DNA of 62,000 nucleotides from Phoronis australis (lineage: Eukaryota > Phoronida > Phoronidae), in contig NMRA01000329.1 of the NCBI GenBank assembly GCA_002633005.1, positions 53,843 to 115,842 of the forward strand, in the 5' to 3' direction. Below, piece by piece: positions 14,301 through 26,300 of the stretch. Made by a program: the position numbers and the translations under genes. How positions within the stretch are numbered: the stretch's first letter is position 1; each line of letters opens with the position of its first letter. The notes under the pieces are model-generated. The model was not told where the DNA came from and made no database searches. It saw only the letters and a program-made list of their open reading frames with translations.

Positions 14301-17300
14301 GTGGCCAATTAATTACTACAACAACCTATCCGAATTTTGCAGATAAAGTCTTTCTGATAGATAAAACTGAACAAACATCAATTGTGTTGTTTTGAAATGG
14401 ATAGATAATTTTATAGGTTGCAGTGTAGGACTTTACATAGTAGTAGAAATAGTGACCCTGATACTTGCAGTATCTGTTACCGTGAACAAGAGACATACAA
14501 ACACATTTTTACGATTGTTATGTGAACGCTGGAAAAAATAATATTCATCAAATATAATATTCATCATAAGAGACAATGTTATTTTGAACACCTGCTGCAT
14601 AGTTGTCAGCATTTCGAGAATACAAAAACGGGTCAACTGCATTGAAAAGCGGGAATTGCTACTAAAAAGCGGGAAATCTAGGCCTATGCCAAAACTGCTC
14701 GCTGCAAGGCACAGAAATGTTCCGACAACTCTTTTGTCGAACGGGCGACGTAACACCCCAAAGCGCCCTACGGCATATTTTTGTTTCTTTGAGTCGAATG
14801 GAAAATTGCAGATCTCTCAAACACCCATACAATGTCTCGTTTCTTTCTTTTTGGTCGAATGGTGAAAATATCATCTCGAAAATATAGGACTTTGTCACGT
14901 TGTAAATTACAAAAGTATATGCAAATATGTCAATTTCGCCGTGTGTCAAGAAGCAGGACATTCTGGTAGTGTGTCGGGATAGCGGAAAAAATAAAAATGG
15001 GATAGTCCACAAAAGGCGGCCAGTGACAATTGGCAAGTGCAACGTACTCTTTCAGTAACACAAAAAAGAACTGGTTTCTTTTACAAGGAAAATTCATCAA
15101 CGTAATAAATTCTAACGATAACCAGATACGCCTACAAATTATCCATGTGCGTGTACAACATTTTGACCAGAAGATCCGACCAAAACGAAGAATGTACATT
15201 TTGCCGCCAGACGCAGAATGTGTCGTAATGTAGAAAGCCCACAGGCTGTTGTGAAAAAAATTCTGGTTTTACGAATGCTTTAATTTCAACTAACTAACTT
15301 CTGAATAATTTTAGACCCTGCCGTTTGGCAAAGGTCTCAAACATTTCCATTTTAAGAGCTACTTGCACATTTTAGACGGCGAGTTTAGGGAATGTCAACA
15401 AAACTACACGTATATCATAAACGACCAAGATCAATAAATATTTTAGATAGTTTGAAGGATTTTAAAGTGTACATGGTGCTGAAACAACGCCAACTCGATG
15501 AAAATCGAAAACACAGTTGACAGGGCGTTAGTGTCGGCAGTGACTGACCGCAATTAATTGCATGAGAATATGCGACATGTGGTTGGGGCAACTCTTTTAT
15601 TGAAAGATGCTGACGAGGATATAGATGAAAACAGATCCGATTGACAGCGTTCTTATAGACGCGATTCAAACTTGTGCTACAGTCATCCACTACCAGCTAG
15701 TTGGCAGAGTAGGGTATCACGCGACAAATTTCTCTGAAGGTTAGTCTATTGATTAGCATACTGCTCGAATTTGACTGAAGTGTTATCTACGACAGTTTCT
15801 TGTCAAAGTTATATGAATGAACGTACAAGTGACAAAGAAGTGATAGACAATCATTGTAAATGAAAGTGTTCCACAAAAATCCCAATTTCTATGGTTTTAT
15901 CTATGAAATTTACACCACGTTCGTATGTTCACAGCTCCCGTGTTTAGGCCAACAGTGCAGATTTCTCCTGACGCACTTTTCGTTACAGTTTATAATACGG
16001 TAAGCAGAGTGTTTTGTGTTTTAATTTAGTAGCAACAGTAATCATTCAATTTGTTTCAATGGCTTTCGATAGCAAATAAACATCTCAAAATGTCGGTGGG
16101 AAATCGATGTTCTGGTGTTAATATTTTTTCTTATGGAAGTGTACAATAAAGTTTATTTACATGTAGCAAGTGAACGACCGAGTATTGGTTCTTTTCTCAC
16201 TATTATAGGCCAATTCGGTCCAATGGAAGTGTTCCAAGCAACTGCGTTTCATCGTTGAGTACAAGAATGCCTCAAGCACTGACTGGATCAGATACGCACC
16301 AGACATGCCTTATCAGAGCGGAAAGTCCATTTATTCCCAGAAACTGCCGTCTACTTCCTGTACCCAACGGCAAGTCCGCGTGAAGGCAGCCAATAAAGAT
16401 GCATCTTCAGAGTACTCTCCTGTAGAGGAAGCAACTACTTGGACCACAAGTACGCATGCTCAGTTTGATGCATTTTTATGGTAGGCTGGTTGGCTCAACA
16501 TCTTTCGCGTCCAATGGGCAATCTCGTTGGCCGTGTTATAGTACATCCTTGCGTCTAACATATAACGTATCAACAACACAAATAGCCTTTGAACTACTAT
16601 AATTTAAAACTACTTTCAAGCAAAGCGCTCCCATTTTGGAGCCTATTTCGTGTAGATTAGTGACTTTTGAAGTTTTTAGCTTTCACCATAGATGTAAAAC
16701 AATTAAATCCGCTGTTTTTGTGATTTTATTATGAATTTCCAATATCAACGAAAAAGCGTGCTATTTGTTGGTGGGGGTTGTGAAAAAGTTCGATGCCAAT
16801 GGTGTGTAGTGCTAATAAGGGTTGATACGAAAAAAATTCATGGGATAATCTCCGTAGTGTGTGTGAGAAAAAGAGCCAAAGAACCGAAGTACATTAGATA
16901 ATGCCTCTGATCATCAGTCCCTTACATGGTTTTATGAAGTCAGCGACAGACACATTGCCTCGTTTGTTGCTTTTTATCTGGTGACCTGCATTGAAAGCGC
17001 CCGAATCGCACAGCTAAGCCATCATAACACATTCTTACAAACCAAAGGTTGTGGGATAAATATGGCGGGCGATCGTTGAGTTCCCACATCCCGATTGGCT
17101 GCATTCATTAGCTCGATGACCTTGCCTGAACTTCCTGCCGACTTCTAGTGATCGACATAGCTTGACAGTGCCTGGGATAATGCCAAAATTATAACAGATA
17201 TTACTTAAAATGAGCACTGTATACAAAACGGTGCAAAGGGGCGTAATGATAATGCTGATACGCAAACACGAAAGCTGTTTCTGGGACTCTTTAAGATTCT

Positions 17301-20300
17301 TTCAATTTTTGCCAAGTACTTGACGATGATTGTAGCCACATGCACACTGCGTTTGATTAGCCCTTTCTGCTTTCATGGTTACTGTCAGTTATGCTTGTCA
17401 CTGAGTTACGTGTATGTCTTGTAGGGACGTTGTGATTTCAACATCCGGTCTACCAAAACTACCAATTTATATTGCCTAACGCCACCTGCTTTGAAAATGT
17501 CCATTTGTGGCAGTAAGGAGAATTCATTCCATTTTCTGCTTTGGACAAAAAAACGTCTTTTTTGCACTTCATTTTATTACTATGATAGAAAGTGCAAAAT
17601 TTGCCCAGAGAACAAATTAACATGATATCCGTGCAAGAACATCTTCAAGTAATACGAGTAAAAGCCTCTAAATAGGATGAGCCGGGGTAAAAGTCAGTCA
17701 AAAATCTGTTTTTGTAAAACAGTTTTGTGAGGTGATCAGACAAGGTCCGTTATTTACTGTAAGGCAAACAAAATTAAAAAAGGACAAGTGAATGCATCTA
17801 TTACTAGCCTCGTTTAAAGTCCTCTTTTTCAATTTAGATTTATTTCCAAGAGAGGATTTTAGCTTGCTATTTTCCCCTGCAACTATTCAAGGGGCATCAC
17901 CCAACTCACGGTCACGCTCTTCTACACAAACTCAATGTGGGATGTGGGGCTTTTTGATTTAATCTTTTGGACTTAACCGCATATGATTACTTAAATTTAA
18001 GTACACTGAAATTATTCCATTCAGGGGGCAGCCAGAATATGTCTTAGCTTCGTCACATTATGACACATGATATAGGAAAACAACGTGATGAGGGGATTTT
18101 GCTCTTTGTAGAATGTCGTCAATTAATCCTTAGTGCTTAAAGTCTCAAAGGGCAATCTAGTTAAAAAACTTACAAATATATACCAAATTAAATAATATGC
18201 AACATGGCGTAATGTTCACATCCTTTCTGTTATCTAGGTAAAAGACTTTTGAACACAGTTTTTTACCTCGGCCGAGATCCGGACTTTCATGATTTTCCAG
18301 ATCGTGTTATTGAGACCCTTGTTTTGCTATCAATGTTGCCATAAATTTTAACTAATTTTAATAACCAGATAATCGTTCGTGACCCAGTTAATGGTGCATT
18401 AGTAAAAGGTATAAAAATCTTCATGCTTCCTACTTTCAAAAAGTATGTACATGCATTTTTGCTGGTTTTTGTAGAAATTTTTGCAAAACTTGCATACCAT
18501 TCAGTAACCTCAATGGAGTATTTTTCCTTTCACAGAGCCTCATGCGGTAAGGAACCTCACAATTCAGGGAAGAATCAGCACATCAATCAAAATATCGTGG
18601 AGTGAACCTGTCTCCAATGGCTGTCCTATAGAACGTTATTATATTACTCACCAGTTTTTGCAACATTTGGCATGCTCCCCCGGAAGAAGCTCCCCTGAAT
18701 CTAACCCTATATCAACAGTCGCTACCGAGGCTCACTTGGATGATCTCTACCCTTTCAGCAAGTATAGGATAGTGGTGTGGGCCAAAACGGGTCCTACTTA
18801 TGGAACGTCAGTGTTTATTGAAAGTACAACGTTGGACTCAGGTATTTGATTACTCTCGGTTAAAAGGATACTAAACTTTGTTATGGCGATTTCAACCAAT
18901 CCTTACTCTGCCACTTGCTAATTGCTCATATCTCCACAGTTGAGTAATAACAGCATAGTAAAACTAAAATCATCTACTTACCTAAAGCGTGGATTACGCT
19001 TGACTGTTAAGCAGCCTTTGTAAGGAATTTGCAATAATTACTCCAAAGTTTTGAGGGTTGACGTTGGTCACACAGGGCTCTAGTTTGTTTTAGATGTAAT
19101 AGCTAAATACGAAAGTCGTTGTTCATACATGTATCTGTTACAGGTCAAAAGTCGATTTGGTATCCTTTTAGCTTTTTCGTATTGTGTCTACGTTAATTGT
19201 CTGACGAGAGTGTACACAAGTGCGGTTCATGTTTAACCAAATTCTTGCCAAGTCCAATTCTCGTCTTTTCTAATGGAATTCTTGTTTGCTTTGTATTCTT
19301 ATCTCTTGTTTCCATTACGTATTTCGGAAATTGAGATGGTGGCACGAAACACGAATATACTTTTTCTCTGACACCCAATATCACTGATTGCTGTAGGTTT
19401 CCTGAAAAAAATAGCAGCATGACGACGAACTCAAACAAAGGTCATGTTTCGAACGTTCAATAAAGTGAGACACACCCATTAAACTACATCATCTCTTGGA
19501 TCGCTAAACTTTCTAAAAACATTAATATGTTGCATAGATTTAAGAAACTATGAAATTAATCGCCACATGTGCAGATTAACATTTTGACGTAATAAGTAAA
19601 AGAGTGCTGACCTCACGCTATCGCGTTCGCGTTTAATTGGTAGCCGAAAATGTCTATTGTTTTGGCTACACGTACGTAGGGTTAATTGTAGTAAACAAGA
19701 AATAAAAGACCATGATCTTCTGTTGGATTTGGCGGTGTTGGACGATGACTTCGACTTACTGGACTTACTTATGTTGGATGTGCATCATGAACCGCGTAAA
19801 ACATGCAACCAAAACCTTCGAATATAGATTTTATTTCCAAAAGAGATGTACAAGTCGAGGCTTTTTCGTTGCTTCATAGACATTTTCATCCAATGATGTT
19901 CATAATAGCACGGAGGTAAATGTATGATTGTGTTTTGTTTAATTCATGATAATTGAAATTTCCAAAGTATTATTCGTGATTCTGAATTTATTTATTGAGC
20001 AGTTAAGTAGACTGAGTTACTTACCACGGTCGTAGCCAGCAGTATTCCAACAGACTGAACTAAGGTGGAATAGTAGTCTTCGGGTTGTATGCTTGCCCAG
20101 GTTGACTTGTCAGTTTTGCGGCCACTGCTGACCCGCTACTAATGGTTCACCAACCTTGTACTTTAATGAACAGGTACTTCTGAAACCGACACAAATGGCC
20201 AATAAACGGTACAATTTTCTGGACTTTGAACATCCCCGACCTGCCTATCGCACATGAGGTACTTTAAACCCACAAGAATGGCCGATAGACGTACTGCAGT

Positions 20301-23300
20301 TTCAGGAAATTCGCACAGATGCTAGCCCTGAGAACTCGCCTTTGTTTGCATCGCTGGGCACACACGCGAGAGCAACGCGGGAGCTTAACACACCATATTT
20401 TCTGGGTCACGAAAAATGCACCATTTATCTGTCATTACTGCCACCGATAGGTAGTCGTCAGCCGTGGACAATATGCCAACCTCGGCAAGCATATACCCCA
20501 AAACTGAACTGTGCGCAAGCTGGCCGGTGTGTTATTAATGTTCCCGTATGGTCGCCTCGCAATGCAGTCCACACCCGTTCCCAAGCTAGGAATCTCAAAA
20601 TGTCCTGCGAAATTCACCGTTTATCAACCATCGTTGTCGATTTCAGAAGTACCGGAAAAGCACCGTTTATCGGTCATTTGTGTCAGTTGCACACATACAT
20701 GTACAGTCGGAAGTCGAAATTAGCTCAAGCTGGCCGATATGGCCACAAACTTCCCTCCGCGCAGCTATGAGGTCTTATCCATTCTAGAAGGAGAGGTACA
20801 CCTCAGCGTGTTGTGAGTGAAAGACCCTCAGGCACAACCAGGCTGTGAAAGTGTTTACGGTAATTAAGTGGGTATTGGTGGGAGAATACGGTGGCGACTG
20901 GTAGAGATAGAGGGCACCAATGTAGGGTAACACAAAGTGATTTGCGACCGGGACAAAAGGTCAAAGCTACTTACGACCAGAGTGACATCCTTTTATTCTA
21001 TCCTTGGTGAAAACAATCAATATTAGTGCATTGATTAGTGCCTCGGACACGGATGTTATTGTAACTGTTGGGTGGCTGTTTGAAAGCGTTGTGATTACTT
21101 TTTCGAGTTCATTTTGATAAAAAAGATTTTAAAAACATGTCTGTTGGTTTCTTTAAGAGAATTGTTTAGTGAATGTAATGATAGGACTCTTTGGAAATCA
21201 TTTTCGTGGTTCCTCGATCTAACGGAAGTTTAGGGACCATGTATTGTCGTTCGTTGAAGTACGGTATTTTTCCTGCTGGCTGTTTCGACAGCTCATTATA
21301 CTACAATAGCTGCAGTGTTAAGCATCACGTTATGGGTTAGTTTTTGACAGTTCCTGGTATCCCAAAGTTTGGGTGTTTTCTGGTACTTTCCAAAATGCTT
21401 ACGTTCCACCATCATCCATCTGGCACCTAGTGTGACGCTGTTAGTTCAGTAGACACAAAAGTATGATTACGAAAATACAAGAATTCGCCATGAACTGCAG
21501 ACGAATCACGTGATCACAACACTCCTTATACATGTAGACATTCTTTATTCTACAAAACTCTACCAAGATTTAACTGGGATCTTCATTATGTAATATGTCA
21601 CAAATATTAAAGGTGGTTGAGATTTCTGTTGCAGGCACGCACAAACCAAAACGGATTTTTGTCTCTCACAGGTCATTTACCAGTAGTAACCAGTAACTTG
21701 TATTTGAATCACACGAAATTGTTTTGGTACCTCGAATATATGGAGCTGGCTCCCTTTCGGACACCGTTTTTGAGTTTCTGGCAGACCTTTCCCAGAGAAC
21801 AATTTGTGTCAAAGGTCACCCGGTGTTCATTGCGCCACAATTGTTGGCTTTAACTCAGACGATACCTCGAATATCTAAATGTATCTCAAACTTTAAATGA
21901 CATACATGTACCGTGCTTGTGATTTGGTGATCAGTAACTTGTAGTGAATCGTATGGAATTGGCTTTTTGTGGTACCTAGAATCTACCAGCTAGCTCATAT
22001 TTTTTGGGGGGGGAGGGGTCAGTTTTTTGATTTTTGGCGGATCCTTTCCTTAATGCAATTTTTCTGCCATGGTTCATTCGGTGTTCAGTGCGATTTATTA
22101 CTCGTTTCAAATTAGTTTTAGCTGGTACCTGGAATATCTACATGTAATCTAGCTCAAATTTTCAATGGCATACCGTTGTTGACATTTTGGGGGTTTCTAG
22201 GGGGCACGACGCGGGGTGTAATTTATCTGTCATGGCACATTTGGTGATCAGTAACATGCTTTGGTTCACATGGAATTGTTTTTTTTGTGGTACCTCAAAT
22301 GTACGAGTTAGCTCATTTTGAGGGGTCCTTTTTGTTTCTGCCGGAACCATTGTAGAGTGCAATTTGTCTGTCATGGGTCATGTAGTGATCAGTGCGGTAC
22401 TATTGCGGGTATGAATCAGTTTTGGGCGGTGCCTCTAGCTCAGTTTTGACCCCCTTGTAAGGTCCACAGGGCCACACCCAGAGTGCAGATAACAGCAGAC
22501 CTGTATTTCTGTATATGATGAGGTGGATTTTAGGGGCGGATCCAGCATTTTGAGTTAGGGGTGCCAGAGCATTAGACAGGATTTTGCCTGTCAGACATTC
22601 GCAATCCGAACTGCCAAATGGAATCTCGAAGAATGTTAGGGGGCCATGGCCCCTTGGCCCCCCGTTAAGTCTGCTACTGGATTCTAAGTGCCCCTATGGT
22701 CAGAAATTGGTACCTCGTCCACCTACATGCTAAGTTGTGTGGGCTGCCTCTTCACTATTGCATACGAATATACATTCACGTTGGCGCTACAACGAATTCC
22801 GGACAACTAATTTTGATGTTTAGACTGAATTATCAAAGAATAACCACGAACTCATGATCAGTCCCAGCAACAACCAAACGAACTTAACATCTTCCAACGA
22901 ACTTATTGTACTCGCGTATACGCTGTCGGTGATTTAATATGGACATTGTACTTGGACATCAAAGAACTTTTGAACACAAATATTCGTCAATAATCTCGAC
23001 TTGTTCACACATCGTGTCGCAAGACATTAGCTTACTGGATTTAACAATATGCATTTGTTTGTGGGCACTAAGTGCTGCCAATATAATTAATCTCATATTT
23101 TCTCCGCGTTAATTGCAGCTCCAAGTGATCCAGTGTCACACCTGTCAAAACCACACCCTTCAACAACGTCTCTTGTCTTTTGGTGGAAACCTCCAAGATG
23201 CAACAGCACGAACGGTCAGATCACCGGGTACGAGTACGAGTTTCAACGACTGAACCACTCTTGCTTAGAGTCTGAAGGAAACAGATCTACTACCACATCA

Positions 23301-26300
23301 CCAATTGTAAGGATAAACGAGTTGACCCCTTTCGTCAACTATTCCATGCGAGTAAGACCACTGGTTGGCATCCACAAAGGACCCTGGAGTGATGTTGTCA
23401 CTGGAAGAACTTTGTGTTCAAGTAAGGGTGGATGCACTAGCTCGTATCCAAAATAGTTTTCAACATATTGAGGTCAGACTAGAAATGTTTCTACGCCGTC
23501 CGCAGATCTGCCTTCCTGTCCTAAAATGACTACTTGTGGTTAGCCTCTGATCACCCATGCCTTTTCATATTTTACAAAGTACTAGTATGAAATGGGAGAT
23601 AAAAACGCCTTTGTCAACGTTCGTTTTAAGCGCTGATCTGACTTCTGATCAGACGTCAACTCGTAAAATCTTGGATCATGATCGGATTCACTAGTTGCCT
23701 ATAACGCTCACTGTTCTATTTTCAGAGCCACCGAAACTGATTGGGGTCAACAGAGGATTTGTAAACTCTAGCTCTGTGCAGCTACTGTGGGACATTCCAT
23801 GCCCAAGTCATGGACATTTGACCAGCTATGAAGTTCTTATCAACTCGTCTACAGCTGGAACATGCCTCCACCCTTGTTCTTCACTTCTCTTTTCTGATTT
23901 ACTGGCCAATAAACGCTACTGTATTAAGGCAGGTATTCTTGTATCAGAGGTGCAATTCGGTTAAACTCAAGATTCGTTTGAGGACGTTTTTAGGCTGCAA
24001 ATTTATATTCCCGATTCAGTCGTGAGACGTACAAGTAAGGTGAGGCTACAGTTTGATACATGTGTGATTTATCTTTCGTGCAGGTGCGAGCAATTTCAAG
24101 ATGTCCACCAAGAACGGACCAAATGGAAGGTGACTGGAGTGATGAAATTGTGGTACAGCTGAAAGAGTCAGGTAAAGCCCAAAGGAATGACACGAATATG
24201 CGTCTTTGTAACTAGGGATCAATTTATGAAACAAATCCAATTACTACAGGACTGTGCATCAGAAATTGTATCCTCATTTTAAACACACTGGCTTTCAAAA
24301 ATGGCAAGAATTACTAATAGGCCAAACCCGGATTACGGCATTGAACGCCAGGCGAACATGGACATTTTTTGCATACTTACCTTCATACACCGAGCAAATA
24401 TTCTCCTAACTTTTGAGTGTGTTCGGGCTTATGGTATGCTACGTCGACCACATGGGAATTTTGCGACACTCTCCTGGGTTAACGCCCAGTGCGTTGAAAG
24501 AGAGAACCTCAATAATGAGGCGATAAGTTTTAAAGTGAACATGAGTATCAACCCCGACAACATCGACTAAACGAGTTGTTTTTACAACACCCCAGTGTTC
24601 TCAAGGCCTTTCCGGAACCCAGACCCACCAATAAGTCCCAGTGAGTATTGAGTTTTTTCTGGCGATGCGCGATAAATAAGCGGGTCAGTATACAACAAAC
24701 AATAAACCTGCGATTATTGTTGATGCGTTAACAACACCCAGGTGTGCAACATTTTGCCGTGAAACTTGTGCAGATGATGAAATGGAGGGTTTATCTGCGA
24801 GACAGGTGAGTCGTAAACCTGCTCTTAAATTTATCCCGCAGGGTACTGTTGAGTCGCGTTAGGATGCCCTGGAGGGAAAAGTTGTCGTTCCTTGAATCAT
24901 CTAGCCTTCAACTTCAGGTGGATGCCTCTTTTCGTAAGTCAGACAATTCCCAAATCCACAAGAAACTAGACCGCATAAAGACTGAACTGAACATCAAGTG
25001 CGGTGAAATGACAAATAATTTCAATAAGCTATTTCATTGCTGCAAAATTAGTTGTCAAGGCGATTGCATGATTGGAATGCGCAGCGCTTTTCGCTGTATT
25101 TTCCGTGCTCTGATAATTCTCAACGAAGTTTCCCAAGCTCTTTATCTAGATGCCCATATACATGTACACCGAGGAGTTTTGAATGTAACCAACTGGGTCT
25201 TTATCGGCGTCTGCACCTAGGTCTAGTGCGAAAATTAGCGAAGATCATTTAAACGCCAAAGGGCCTCGTTGGGTACATCAAGAAATCTATTAAAAAAGTT
25301 AATTTTCATTTCGGGTCATCTGTAACAGATTCATCTCTTGAGGGGAATGCGCCTGTTGTGTCTGATAACACTGTTTCTGAGTTGTTACCGAGTCCGTGGG
25401 TGGAATCCCCTACCTACTGCACACTCGTTAGTTGAAACGCTTCCGAGTGATCAAAACGACAGGACTAGTGCAGAGTCATTACAGGTGAATTCACCTAATC
25501 CTCCATCTCATACGGGAGGGCAGGTTTCATTCAATTCCGTTTCCATTAAACCAACAGGTGTCAATGCGCCTGTCGAGGCTGACAGTTTTTTCGATTACTT
25601 AGAAACTGTTGAAGTCAAGAAGAGTACGACGGGTAATATGCATTAATGCTTAATAGAATTAATGGAACTGTCCTTGACGCCATTGACTTCGGGGCTTATA
25701 GCACCATAATCTCGCACCGTTTGTACAATTTGCTAGACATCGGTTTTTCACATAATAAAAATATAAATACGGCTGGGTGAGATTTGGCTATGCCGGGTTT
25801 TCGTATTCGCCCAGCAACTCTCGCGTTCCAACATCTAGATTTTGATGCTTCATTAGTCGTGGCTAATATTAACTATCCTTTTTTGTTAGGCAAAGTTATG
25901 AAACGGGTACATGCAGTAATTAGCAAGGATACAAAAACTTTGGAAATGAAGTATGGAGTTCCTTCTAAGTTATTACCTGCGGTATTATTCGCTAGATCAG
26001 CCTGCATATCTCCAAACACTGTAAGACGGGTTAGGTGACCCGACATTTCAACCAACGGCGCTGTTTGAAGCCAATTTATTAGAAGTAGTTCGGGGTTTTT
26101 CGGTACCTTGCCCTTTCCATAATTTTGATTATTTTTATTACTTCTCAGTATCGTGTTAGGTTAGTAGCCCGTACACCACTGGTTTCGGTGCAAAGTGTTG
26201 ATGACTGGACTGAGGTTCCGTCACTTCATTAGCTGGAGGTGACGTTTCGGTTAAAAATGTTACCGGTGAACAACATTGGTGAAGTGTCGATAAGGGCAAG

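Larger units (their letters stand above)
18842..23118 (+). other. RPTP intron 6
   Basis: A 4.3-kb intron holding the short inverted-repeat cluster at about 20171-20690, the tandem-repeat field at 21640-22450 and a MITE-like element at 22532-22695. No coding sequence is seen; the 142-codon open frame at 20342-20770 lies across the repeat cluster and is likely fortuitous. Confidence 0.7.

Noticed and set aside
20342-20770. 142-codon open reading frame
   Set aside because: Runs across a cluster of short inverted repeats, and overlapping frames are open too, so it is probably not a gene.
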